Shown: positions 1 through 8,098 of the stretch, piece by piece
Position numbering within the stretch: the first letter of the stretch is position 1
How the letters are laid out: the number at the start of each line of letters is the position of its first letter
DNA from: Bdellovibrionaceae bacterium UBA2351
GTDB taxonomy: Bacteria > Bdellovibrionota > Bdellovibrionia > Bdellovibrionales > Bdellovibrionaceae
Assembly (NCBI GenBank): GCA_002344565.1
Contig: DDTZ01000100.1
Coordinates: 1 to 24,876, forward strand
Direction: 5' to 3'
DNA length: 24,876 nucleotides
Made by a program: the position numbers and the translations under genes
The notes under the pieces: generated by a model
The model's database searches: none
Seen by the model: only the letters and a program-made list of their open reading frames with translations
Told to the model about the DNA's origin: nothing

Positions 1-1
1 A

Positions 2-370
2 TATAAACGAGAAAAACTAAAAACCAACATTCTCTCGGGTTTGATTTTTTTCTGCAGTATCTCTGCACCCATGAGTTTTAGCTTTTTAATCCAGCAAAAA
101 ATCAATGCCGTTGCAGCATTTTCAGTTGGATTATCTTTTGTATTCTTGCTTTTAATTTTAGCTTATTTCCGTTCGAATGCGCTTAAAAACCTTGAGCAAT
201 CATACAACGACGTTCGTGCGGGAATGAAAGTGAAAAAAAAGCAATCGACATCGATGTATGAAGTCGTCCAAGAAAGTCATAATTTTTTCTATTTAAAAGA
301 CACAATTGATAACAGGCGCATGATGATTTCAAAGGAAAAACTGCGTTCTGATTTTGAGTTAGAAATCTAA
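2..370 (+). CDS. Small membrane protein, 5' end outside window
   Basis: The reading frame is open from the first bases of the window, so the gene begins upstream and 122 residues are visible. An internal TTG (41) or ATG (71) could be read as a start, but neither has a Shine-Dalgarno sequence, and starting there would cut into the first hydrophobic segment. The visible part has two hydrophobic segments (about residues 9-25 and 35-55) joined by a short polar turn, then a charged tail of about 65 residues rich in Lys, Glu and Ser. I recognise no family. The two-helix-plus-soluble-tail shape weakly resembles YcxB-like proteins, but no diagnostic motif supports that. The gene ends 149 bases before the next plus-strand gene. 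Confidence 0.6.
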   Translation, partial: YKREKLKTNILSGLIFFCSISAPMSFSFLIQQKINAVAAFSVGLSFVFLLLILAYFRSNALKNLEQSYNDVRAGMKVKKKQSTSMYEVVQESHNFFYLKDTIDNRRMMISKEKLRSDFELEI

Positions 371-519
371 CCCAACACTCCAGATCAGCTGTCAAAAAAT
401 AAGACATCCTACACATAAAAAGTGGCACTCACTACGCAAATACATTTTATTTACGTATAACAGGGTGCTGCCTTTGCACTCTCCTTTTAGGCTATGCAAA
501 CCGCCCGTACGGAGACCTC

Positions 520-2088
520 ATGAATTTAAAAATCACTCTATTGGCTAGCGCAATCCTATTTACAGCTAACGCTCAAACATCGCTCCAAGATTCGCGGCCT
601 ATCAACGAATTCGAACCCACTCGCATATGGACGGGAAAGCCTTATGCAGACACTCTTGTCGAATACTTCCGTCGCACTCATAAAAATATTCCCATTGTTG
701 TCGATTTAAATGATATTCTTGAGTTCTCGAATCAAAAAGGCGAAGCTTACACACTTGAAACAGCCAGAACCCAAGCTAGAAAAACACTCGAAGAAACCAA
801 AAACCAGCCCATTTCTCATCGAATCACAACACTCGGTCGCAGTCTTTTGCCAGATCCGATCACTAACCTAACGATGGCGCTAGAAGACGGTACGTATATC
901 TATACCTCTGAACCAGCAGAAACTCGAAACGAAAAAGAAAAAGCTCTAGCCGACTGGATACAGGCTCAGCCAGACCGTTCGATTGAACCTCACATCCTTA
1001 TGGCCAAGGCGCTCGAAATAAATAGAGGCCGCGTATTTGCGGCCTGGACGATGGCTTGGAATGTAATCAGTCAGGACTGGCCAGCGGCTGCTGTCAGGAA
1101 TTACGGAACGACAGTACAAAAAATCATTTCACTCACCGGAGAACGCCAGCTGTGGCAATCAGCAGCCCACGTGATTGTACTACCAGAAAAAGAACGAACA
1201 ACTGGCGAAGCCACGGTGACTCGAAACGGCCAAGAGGAAGTTATCAAAAACCAGCCTCGCAACGTAAAGCTAGCAATAACAAAACGAGGAGACGAATTCA
1301 GCTACTTGTATCACCGTATTGGCGTTGAACTTTTAGCGATGGCTACAGCCGAATACTTTAATAAAGTTCCAGGTCACAAACTTATCGGATCTATGCTTGC
1401 AAAATCTGGCGCCGTAGCCGAGTGGCTGAAATTTACCGATACCGCGGGTATTCGACCAGAACGAAAAAAACGCGTTATCAATGACATTATCGCAGGAACC
1501 AGCGGCGCACGCATTTATTCTCTTTTCAAGTCTGGAAAAAAAACGAGCCTACACAAAGAAGACACCCTTTCCGCAAATCATTATTTAAAAACCAGCAAGC
1601 TCCTTTATGGAGGCGAATACCTGCTGGATGAAGGACGCCCTTCCATTTATGAAGGCTCTAAAGTGAATCCTAAGTATTGGGACGGGGAAGAAACATTAGA
1701 GGAATTGAAACTGCGTTTTGAGTATGGAACTCGTTACGATTCAGATGCTCTTGATTTAATTTTAATGCTAGCAAACGGGGATTATGAAATACTTCACAAA
1801 GGTTTGGTTAAATACATGAAATCAGGCGCAAATGATTCCGAGTTAAACGACTACATCAGGGATCATTTGAACGGCGCAAAAGCAAAACCAAAAGTAAAAG
1901 ATATCGAAGTCGATTTTAATTTAGATCCAGAACTAAATCTGATTTTTATGAAGCAAGCTTCAAAAGATTTCGATCTAAATGAAGCTAAAGATAAATGGCA
2001 TAGATTATTAACGCGGGTCTTAGTTAGCAAAAATGCGTTCAGTGGACCTAAACGAATAAATAGCATGTGTGTAGGTTTTTATAATTAG
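520..2088 (+). CDS. Secreted protein of unknown function, 522 aa
   Basis: The ATG start follows a purine-rich GGAGAC about five bases upstream. Residues 1-18 form a clear signal peptide (short basic start, hydrophobic LLASAILFTA, cleavage likely after ANA), with no lipobox, so the product should enter the periplasm or be exported. The mature part is polar, largely helical in appearance and nearly free of cysteine, with one Cys close to the C-terminus. No enzyme motif or repeat is recognised. It stands alone: the upstream gene is 149 bases away, and 50 bases separate it from the histidine kinase downstream. It is a confident gene of unknown role; long uncharacterised secreted proteins of this kind are common in predatory Bdellovibrio-like bacteria (inference). 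Confidence 0.85.
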   Translation: MNLKITLLASAILFTANAQTSLQDSRPINEFEPTRIWTGKPYADTLVEYFRRTHKNIPIVVDLNDILEFSNQKGEAYTLETARTQARKTLEETKNQPISHRITTLGRSLLPDPITNLTMALEDGTYIYTSEPAETRNEKEKALADWIQAQPDRSIEPHILMAKALEINRGRVFAAWTMAWNVISQDWPAAAVRNYGTTVQKIISLTGERQLWQSAAHVIVLPEKERTTGEATVTRNGQEEVIKNQPRNVKLAITKRGDEFSYLYHRIGVELLAMATAEYFNKVPGHKLIGSMLAKSGAVAEWLKFTDTAGIRPERKKRVINDIIAGTSGARIYSLFKSGKKTSLHKEDTLSANHYLKTSKLLYGGEYLLDEGRPSIYEGSKVNPKYWDGEETLEELKLRFEYGTRYDSDALDLILMLANGDYEILHKGLVKYMKSGANDSELNDYIRDHLNGAKAKPKVKDIEVDFNLDPELNLIFMKQASKDFDLNEAKDKWHRLLTRVLVSKNAFSGPKRINSMCVGFYN

Positions 2089-2093
2089 ACCAG

Positions 2094-2136
2094 AGCCCAG
2101 TCTTCCGTTTGGTTTTGCATACCGATAATCTGGGCT
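2094..2136 (+). promoter_or_regulatory. Inverted repeat and possible -10 box just before the histidine kinase start
   Basis: AGCCCAG at 2094-2100 is the exact complement of CTGGGCT at 2130-2136, separated by 29 bases and ending two bases before the kinase ATG. A GATAAT at 2124-2129 would place a transcript start at or near the ATG, which could mean a leaderless message. No good -35 box or Shine-Dalgarno is visible. Both readings are weak. Confidence 0.25.
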
Positions 2137-2138
2137 GA

Positions 2139-3758
2139 ATGACTGCAGCTAAAAAACACCCTCACGAAGAAAAGCGAATTGAATCGCTAAGAATGTTAAA
2201 CATTCTAGATACTCTTCCGGAAAAAGATTTCGACGATATAGTTTTAATCGCATCGCAAATCTGCGAAACGCCTATTGCTTTGATTTCTCTCGTAGATAGC
2301 GAACGGCAATGGTTTAAAGCTAAGATAGGTCTTGAAGCTAGCGAAACATCTCGCGATGTTGCGTTTTGCTCGCATGCTATTTTGCAAGATGATTTATTTA
2401 TCATACCCGATGCCACTACAGACGAACGATTTTCAAATAATCCGTTCGTAAAAAGAGGTCCAAACATGCGATTCTATGCTGGGGCTCCTCTTATTTCACC
2501 CGATGGACTACCGATAGGAACGGTCTGCGTGATTGATTCAAAACCACGCACCCTCAGCCTTGAGCAACACAAAGCTCTCAGTGCATTATCCAACCAAGTT
2601 AGCCGCCTTTTACAGCTAAAATCAGAATTAATAAAATCAGATGCCATTCAAAAGCGTTTAGAAATAAAGAAAACCGCGCTAGATAACATTTCTGAAGGTA
2701 CGATATTATACAATGACCGAGGCATGATTTTAGATTTTAATCCAGCCGCGCTAGAAATGTTTGGTTTAACACCTGAAGTTCTTTTAGAAAAACGAAACTT
2801 ACCGCCGCACTGGAAGTTTTTCTCAGAAGATGGCAGTCCTCTAACCCCGGATCAACGTCCATCTATTGCCTGTCTAAAAACGGGGAGCGCAAAACTTAAT
2901 GCTGTGATTGGGATCGAGTTCGATCCCAATCTAACCAAATGGTTTAAGGTAAATTCAATTCCCTTATTCTTAGATGGCGCCACAACCCCATCTCACGTCG
3001 TTAGTAGCTTTAATGACATTACTGAAATTAGAAAATTAGAAGACGATCGCCGGCGCCTTCAGGTTCACTTGTCCGAGTCTGCCAAATTATCTACGCTAGG
3101 TGAAATGTCATCTGGAATTGCGCATGAAATTAACAATCCACTTGCGATCATTCATAGTTGGAACCAACATCTCATGCGCAAACTCACTAAACAAGGCCTT
3201 GATCCGGTGACGGATCTGAAGCATTTCGAATCGATTGATAAAACATGTGAACGCATCGCTAAAATTATTCGAAGTTTAAGAGCCTATTCACACAATGCCG
3301 AAAAAGATCCCATGTCTCCGGTTATTTTTTCGCAGATTATTGATGAAACATTAGGTCTGTGCCAGGAACGATTCAGGCAGCGCGGGATCGAAATAAAAGT
3401 CCAATGCAACCCAGGCATAATATTAAACTGCAGGTCGGCGCAAATATCGCAGGTTTTAATAAGCCTTTTAACAAATTCCTATGATGCGATTATAAGTTTA
3501 CAAGAAAAATGGATCGAAATAGACGTCACTGAATCTAACGATAATATTGTCATTAAATTTACAGATAGCGGAGCTGGGATTAATCCAGATATTGTAAAAA
3601 AAATGATGACTCCTTTTTTTACAACAAAGGAACCTGGACATGGAACAGGACTGGGGCTTAGTATTTCTCGTGATATTATAATTAGTAATGGCGGGGAGAT
3701 TCAGTATGATCCAAACTCGCCACACACATCATTCTTATTAACATTTAAAAAACAATAG
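2139..3758 (+). CDS. GAF-PAS sensor histidine kinase (orphan)
   Basis: This 539-residue protein has no membrane segment, so it should be a cytoplasmic sensor. In order: a GAF domain (about 15-165), a short helical linker, a PAS domain (about 180-300), a HisKA dimerisation/phosphoacceptor domain with the H-box GEMSSGIAHEINNPL (His329 is the predicted phosphorylation site), and a HATPase_c domain with N-box LLTNSYDAI, G1 box DSGAGI (Asp476) and G2 box GHGTGLGLSIS near the C-terminus. All catalytic motifs are intact. The H-box type (HEINNPL) is that of the NtrB/ZraS-like group. No response regulator lies beside it. The ATG has no clear Shine-Dalgarno. The gene stops just before an insertion-sequence remnant, but its C-terminus looks complete. 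The ligand of the GAF or PAS domain cannot be told from sequence. Confidence 0.93.
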   Translation: MTAAKKHPHEEKRIESLRMLNILDTLPEKDFDDIVLIASQICETPIALISLVDSERQWFKAKIGLEASETSRDVAFCSHAILQDDLFIIPDATTDERFSNNPFVKRGPNMRFYAGAPLISPDGLPIGTVCVIDSKPRTLSLEQHKALSALSNQVSRLLQLKSELIKSDAIQKRLEIKKTALDNISEGTILYNDRGMILDFNPAALEMFGLTPEVLLEKRNLPPHWKFFSEDGSPLTPDQRPSIACLKTGSAKLNAVIGIEFDPNLTKWFKVNSIPLFLDGATTPSHVVSSFNDITEIRKLEDDRRRLQVHLSESAKLSTLGEMSSGIAHEINNPLAIIHSWNQHLMRKLTKQGLDPVTDLKHFESIDKTCERIAKIIRSLRAYSHNAEKDPMSPVIFSQIIDETLGLCQERFRQRGIEIKVQCNPGIILNCRSAQISQVLISLLTNSYDAIISLQEKWIEIDVTESNDNIVIKFTDSGAGINPDIVKKMMTPFFTTKEPGHGTGLGLSISRDIIISNGGEIQYDPNSPHTSFLLTFKKQ

Positions 3759-3771
3759 TGACGGCAGCCTC

Positions 3772-3788
3772 AGACATAATTCTGATAA
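3772..3788 (+). repeat. 17-bp direct repeat, copy A, at the left edge of the IS630 remnant
   Basis: AGACATAATTCTGATAA here matches 16 of 17 bases with the copy at 4469-4485 in the same orientation. The two copies bracket the truncated IS630 transposase. Read as codons the sequence gives DIILI, which in copy B is the strand just before the Walker A motif of istB. Copy A may therefore be a scrap of the same istB. Confidence 0.6.
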
Positions 3789-4401
3789 GTGGGCCTATGA
3801 GCAATCAAGTGCAGCGGTTCGCAAGTGGATAAAAGAAGAATATCCAAAAATCCAAGCCCGCGCAAAGGCCACCAGGAGCGAGATCCAGTGGGGTGATGAG
3901 ATGGGAATAAGATCAGATGATCAAATTGGAAGAACTTATGGAGTTCGTGGTAAAACACCCGTTGTCAAAGTCACAGGAAAGCGATTTAGAACCAACATGA
4001 TCTCATCAATTACAAATCGTGGAAAACTCAGGTTTATGGTTTTTAAAGAACGATTTACAGCCTCAGTATTTATTGAGTTTTTGAAACGATTAACTAAGGG
4101 AATAAGGAATAAGATTTTTTTAATTATTGACGGACATCCCGTACATAAAAGTAAAGCTGTAAAAAAATGGATACAAGAAAATGGAAATAAAATTGAAATT
4201 TTTTTGTTACCAGCATATAGCCCTGAGTTAAATCCCGATGAATATCTGAATCAAGACATTAAACAACATACAAGAAAAACTCGTCCACAGAATCAAGATG
4301 AAATGGTTGTAGAGCTAAGATCGTATTTAAAAAGGAATCAGAAGAATCCAGAGAAAATAAAGAATTTTTTCCAAGCAGAAAAAGTCAAATACGCAGCTTA
4401 A
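3787..4401 (+). pseudogene. IS630-family transposase, 5'-truncated (catalytic part only)
   Basis: Homology begins around Lys-Trp at 3787 and continues in frame through a motif typical of IS630 transposases (KWAYEQ, then VRKWIKEEYPKIQARAK and EIQWGDEMGI), so it starts upstream of the first usable ATG (3901). The DDE catalytic triad is visible: Asp in WGDE, Asp in LIIDGHPVHKS, and the final acidic residue in SPELNPDEYLNQDIKQH. The N-terminal helix-turn-helix half (roughly the first 130 residues of the family) is absent, so this is a relic unlikely to transpose. No terminal inverted repeats were found; instead two 17-base direct repeats flank it. It sits directly after the histidine kinase stop codon and before a second IS relic. 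Confidence 0.82.
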
Positions 4402-4468
4402 ATTAACAATCTATGCTGCGGTCGGGGTAATACTAGTGCCATTCTACATGATACTTAGGTGAAGATAA

Positions 4469-4485
4469 AGACATAATCCTGATAA
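4469..4485 (+). repeat. 17-bp direct repeat, copy B, at the right edge of the IS630 remnant
   Basis: AGACATAATCCTGATAA, one mismatch from copy A 697 bases upstream. It is also the start of the recognisable istB fragment, where it encodes DIILI immediately before the phosphate-binding loop. Confidence 0.6.
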
Positions 4486-4668
4486 CCTAGGAGTCGGAAA
4501 AACACATTTGGTAAGAGCACTCGGTTATGCAAGATGCCATAGGGTCTATTCGTTCTTTTTATCACAGCAGCGGCAATAGAAAATAGTTCTTTACAAGCTC
4601 AAAAACTGGCCCTTCGTGGATTAAACACTCAAATGTGTCAGTTATTACCCCCAAGTAATAGTTTTTAA
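4469..4668 (+). pseudogene. Decayed istB (IS21-type ATP-binding helper) fragment
   Basis: Three reading-frame pieces together spell the heart of IstB: DIILI at 4471-4485, then after a frame change LGVGKTHLVRALGYA (the Walker A loop GVGKTH), then after another change ITAAAIENSLQAQKLA, which matches the strand and helix that follow in IstB. The sequence then breaks off; the Walker B and sensor parts are missing. At least two frameshifts and both truncated ends mean it cannot make a working protein. IstB is the AAA+ helper of IS21 transposition; no istA is present. The identification rests on motif memory, not on an alignment. The rest of 4402-4672 shows nothing else recognisable. Confidence 0.6.
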
Positions 4669-4672
4669 AACC

Positions 4673-7342
4673 TTATTGTTTTAAAACCCAGATTACACCT
4701 TGAGTGTAGGAAGTTCCATTACTAGATTCTATTCCGCCAACGATGAGCCTTCCTTCAGAGTCTATTTTTAAGTAGCTAGTACTATTTCCTTTAAAGAATC
4801 CAGAAGTGTAATTAGTTTGTATTTCATTGGCTGTACTAAAAATATAGACTCCACTGGAGCCAAAGATATTAGAAACAGTTCCATTTGTATTGAAGGCCCA
4901 TAACGCACCTCTTTCCAATTTGTAAGTTGTCGAAGGTATAGTGAAAAAATCTATATACCCAGTAACATAAATTCTATTGCTAGAACTATCCAGCGCTAAT
5001 GAGCCGACATGGATCGCTTTATTATTAAAGCGTATTTCCACATTTTGATTGGAGTTGAAACTAGAATCAAAAGTACCATCCTCATTTAATCTTTGAATTA
5101 TTCCAACAGTATTATTGCCTACATCCAAAGCTTCAAATAATAAATATATTTTATCTGAAGCATCGATAATGAAATCCTTAGCAATTTCATCTTTTCCCGT
5201 AGTCAATACTGATGAAATAATTTTGTAACCGGAGGTTTGAAAAGAAGTATCTAAAGTTCCATCAGAATTTAAACGCCATAAAACAACATCTGTGTTTGAA
5301 GTAGAACCACCAGGTCTACATTGTCCCAATTGATATATTTTACCGACAGAATTTTGGATAGCTTTGAATGACCAACATTTTGTAAGACTATTGAAAGTAA
5401 ATTTTCCAGTACCACCGTTGAAGGTTGAATCAACGGACCCGTTAGAGTTAAATCTTACGGTAGCAATATAATTATCGTACTGAGCTCCAGGCACAATAAA
5501 CTTTGAGGTAGTGGCATTATAAAACCACTTGAAAGCTTCAACTTCTATACCTGGAAATCCCGTATACGTCGCTACTCCTGAGCTACCAAAAGTGTTATCT
5601 GCATTACCAGCAGTTGTCCACTTCCAAAGCTTAGGAGCATCCCTGCCTGAATACTCCTGATAACCACCAGTGACAATTGAATCGTCAGGTAATACTTTAA
5701 TTCCATGCCAATGGATATAGGATCCACTTCTGCTAAGCGAACCACCCGTGCCAAAACCGCTGTAAAGAGCTCCTGTTGTTTTGTCGTACTTTTTTAGATA
5801 GGAAGTAGAAAAAGAAGAGGTAACGAAGTCGTTTAAAATAGTAAAAATATCACCCACAGAATTTAAATCTAAGCCATTAACATAGGTATTATTTCCAGTA
5901 TAGACCTTTCCAATCGAGTTGAAACTAGTATCTAGTGTATAAAAAGATCCCGAGTTTCCTGAATCGACAATAGCGAAGTAAGGTAAATTAGATCCTGAAA
6001 CTCCATATGTAGAATCAATTGCACTGATATTAAAAAAACGATCAACATCATTAAAATTATTAGCGATAGGGGTGATTTGTAAATCAACATAAGTATCACC
6101 CACATAGGCCTGTATAGGTTCATTCGTTGTAAAATCTATTCCTTTAATAGCATTATTCCTTGTAAGGCCTGAATAAGAAAATGTAAAAGCCTTATCTATG
6201 GCCAAGGGTGAATCAAAATTAAACCTGATAGTGATTGGAGTTGTTTCAGGTATGGAATAAACTTTAACCGTCGACCCTCCAAAATCAATGTAGTTGTCTA
6301 AATATTTATTGGACAAAGAGGGTGAAACTAAAGTAAGAGTCGAATAAGGTTCTGTTAAATTAATTGGCCCAAAATATTGCCCATTGGGTATATCCTTTGA
6401 ATCTGTAATAGCTAAACTAAAATTATTGGCATTAATAGGAGCTTTAAACTTAAATACATGTGACGATACCTCTTGAATATAATTTCCTCCATCGGAAAAA
6501 GAAAATTTATAAGGAGCCACTCCTCCAACAACAGTGAACTTTAATTCTGAGCCTTTTGAAATATTGAAATTAGTCGTAGATAACATCAAGTTGGATGGTG
6601 CCAAATTCGGAACCATCCAATTCATATCGAATTTACTTGTAGTATCGGTGGCACCTGTTCCAAATTCAATTATAAGTCCCGTTGAAGTTAAACTTGTAAA
6701 TGAGCTTGGTGGCAGATTGTTATTATCGTAAGAAGTTAAATAATTCCAATCTCTGTCATATAGATAAATAGCTGCTCCAGAATTTAAAAGAACATTGGTG
6801 AAATTAATACTTATAGCATTAGACCAAAAGGTATCAATCGTAAAATAACACCACGAAGATGCTGGAACAACTCCAGAAGCAAGTTGAATTTTACCTTCAC
6901 CAAAATTGGTATTGGAATCACAACTTGTTAAAATTTCATTTGCCGCACTTACATTAGCCGATGCCTGTTCTTGATTTTGATTCGTGGCCGTAATAATATC
7001 TGTTCCGCTATCATATATTAAAGCCTGATTGCCAGAGTCAAATGCCCCTGAGCCACTAGTGTGGGTCATATTAACACCTAGACTGCTTGAGGGAGTGACT
7101 GAAAACTTCCAGCTCTGTCCTTTAATGGTTTTGATATTATTTGGAACGATTCCAAATTCATTCGAATCAGGCAATGAAGGTAGTATTGGAGTCTCAGAAT
7201 CTGGCGTCTCTGAAGGGGTATTAGGATTTACTGTTGATAGTTCTGGCTGCTGATTAAAACTTGAAATATCAGTATTCAGATAGCAGGCTGTCGTCAAAAA
7301 AATAAAACAAAATAAAAACAATAATCTTACAAAATAACTCAT
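4673..7342 (-). CDS. Large surface lipoprotein with CUB-like, Calx-beta-like and delta-60 repeats
   Basis: I prefer the ATG at 7342 (889 aa) over the GTG at 7393, because it gives a short n-region, a hydrophobic core and a lipobox-like TTAC (Cys20); Thr at -3 is not ideal, so lipidation is probable but not certain. Neither start has a good Shine-Dalgarno. After a Pro/Ser/Thr-rich linker (about 30-65) come an Ig-like stretch, a CUB-like region (about 135-250, with paired cysteines), another Ig-like domain, a Calx-beta-like segment (about 370-450), and then a C-terminal half of repeated units with the delta-60 motif (patterns such as NSDGTLDTSFQTSG and NSNGSVDSTFNGG). Such repeats probably fold as a beta-propeller-like domain. 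It is probably an envelope adhesin or recognition protein (inference). The long upstream region holds a candidate structured RNA. Confidence 0.85.
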   Translation of the reverse strand: MSYFVRLLFLFCFIFLTTACYLNTDISSFNQQPELSTVNPNTPSETPDSETPILPSLPDSNEFGIVPNNIKTIKGQSWKFSVTPSSSLGVNMTHTSGSGAFDSGNQALIYDSGTDIITATNQNQEQASANVSAANEILTSCDSNTNFGEGKIQLASGVVPASSWCYFTIDTFWSNAISINFTNVLLNSGAAIYLYDRDWNYLTSYDNNNLPPSSFTSLTSTGLIIEFGTGATDTTSKFDMNWMVPNLAPSNLMLSTTNFNISKGSELKFTVVGGVAPYKFSFSDGGNYIQEVSSHVFKFKAPINANNFSLAITDSKDIPNGQYFGPINLTEPYSTLTLVSPSLSNKYLDNYIDFGGSTVKVYSIPETTPITIRFNFDSPLAIDKAFTFSYSGLTRNNAIKGIDFTTNEPIQAYVGDTYVDLQITPIANNFNDVDRFFNISAIDSTYGVSGSNLPYFAIVDSGNSGSFYTLDTSFNSIGKVYTGNNTYVNGLDLNSVGDIFTILNDFVTSSFSTSYLKKYDKTTGALYSGFGTGGSLSRSGSYIHWHGIKVLPDDSIVTGGYQEYSGRDAPKLWKWTTAGNADNTFGSSGVATYTGFPGIEVEAFKWFYNATTSKFIVPGAQYDNYIATVRFNSNGSVDSTFNGGTGKFTFNSLTKCWSFKAIQNSVGKIYQLGQCRPGGSTSNTDVVLWRLNSDGTLDTSFQTSGYKIISSVLTTGKDEIAKDFIIDASDKIYLLFEALDVGNNTVGIIQRLNEDGTFDSSFNSNQNVEIRFNNKAIHVGSLALDSSSNRIYVTGYIDFFTIPSTTYKLERGALWAFNTNGTVSNIFGSSGVYIFSTANEIQTNYTSGFFKGNSTSYLKIDSEGRLIVGGIESSNGTSYTQGVIWVLKQ

Positions 7343-7406
7343 GTCTAATTGATCGGCAAAACGACAGAAAATTTTAGTTTTATACCCACTCACTCAACAA
7401 TTTTTT

Positions 7407-7752
7407 GCATCTCTTTGAGACACTGCTTAAACTATACCTGTAAACTTAAAATTGCATTGGATGGATGTCGCAACAAGCGTGATTCAAAATGAATCACCTC
7501 CAAAAAGGTTCCAGCTATGGAGGCGCCGTCTCTGAACTAAAACATTTTTCCGTAAACGTATCCCTTTGAGATTGATCTTTCGAGTTTTATTAGAGTTGCT
7601 CCGTTGAACCCGACTATCCGTGATCGTTCTGTTTAAGAACCTCACTTGGTGGTTTCCTCATCATCGTTCCTATCCGGTAAATCAGCCTCTAGTGGGCTAC
7701 CGAACCTAACCAGGCACCGATGTGCGGAAGCAGTCTCATCTCAAAGATCTAT
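7407..7752. ncRNA. Candidate structured RNA of about 345 nt, strand uncertain
   Basis: The ends pair: TCTTTGAGA (7412-7420) with TCTCAAAGA (7739-7747), continued inward by CTGC (7423-7426) with GCAG (7730-7733). Inside lie further perfect hairpins: 7 bp at 7479-7497 (5-base loop), 5 bp at 7626-7640, a two-part stem CGGT..AGCC/GGCT..ACCG at 7675-7702, and GCAC/GTGC with a four-base loop at 7714-7725. No convincing reading frame fills the region. On the minus strand, a TATAAA at 7764-7759 would start transcription almost exactly at the outer helix, making it a leader of the delta-60 lipoprotein gene. On the plus strand, the T-rich run after 7750 could end a transcript. I could not match it to RNase P, tmRNA, 6S or SRP RNA. 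Confidence 0.4.
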
Positions 7753-7789
7753 TTCTATTTTATATTTCATTTTTTAATTTTTAAAGTCT

Positions 7790-7840
7790 TACTTTGAGGC
7801 TAAGGAGGATAAAAGCCTAGTTGGAGTAAAAATCAAAGTA
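7790..7840. repeat. Nested inverted repeat in the 7753-8098 spacer
   Basis: TACTTTGA (7790-7797) is the exact complement of TCAAAGTA (7833-7840), and inside it GGCT (7798-7801) pairs with AGCC (7814-7817), leaving AAGGAGGATAAA in the loop. The exposed AGGAGG looks like a ribosome binding site, but no start codon with a sustained frame follows closely. The arms share the TTTGA/TCAAA core with the outer helix of the candidate RNA just upstream. The rest of 7753-8098 shows no gene I can support; a frame open from 7943 is only a 5' extension of the next gene. Confidence 0.4.
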
Positions 7841-8098
7841 TCTAGTCACCAGCTTGGATCATTTTATCGGATAAGTGACATTATGTTCCATTGATATATA
7901 CCAAATTCTATTAAATGCATTTATAGGCGCTTATCTGACGTTTTGGCTTCTTTTTCGCATTCATCCAACTCGATGTATATAGGCGGCTTTAGATCGATTT
8001 TATCGCTAGTAGATCTTTATTTTCAAAGGTCTCGCCTTATTTCGTCACTTGGGGCGCCATTTTTTTACCAAACGGTTTTGTATCAGGGGGATCAAACT

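Noticed and set aside
2..370. YcxB-like protein
   Set aside because: Only the general shape agrees; no conserved motif could be placed.
1056..1328. Alternative-frame protein inside the 522-aa secreted protein gene
   Set aside because: It lies entirely within a better-supported gene with signal peptide and ribosome binding site, and its composition is unlike a real protein.
7711..7735. SRP RNA-like motif (CCAGG ... CGGAAGCAG)
   Set aside because: The spacing between the two halves is about four bases too long and the tetraloop is CGAT, not GNRA; the remaining SRP structure is absent.
7407..7752. RNase P RNA or tmRNA
   Set aside because: There is no GAGGAAAGTCC core for RNase P (only GAGGAAACC on the minus strand), and no tag-coding frame or tRNA-like ends for tmRNA.
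7407..7840. Retron msr-msd, because the ends are inverted repeats
   Set aside because: No reverse transcriptase gene is present anywhere in the window.
7943..8098. Longer N-terminus for the secreted protein at 8099
   Set aside because: The extension has no ribosome binding site and would bury a clear signal peptide that starts right after AGGGGG.
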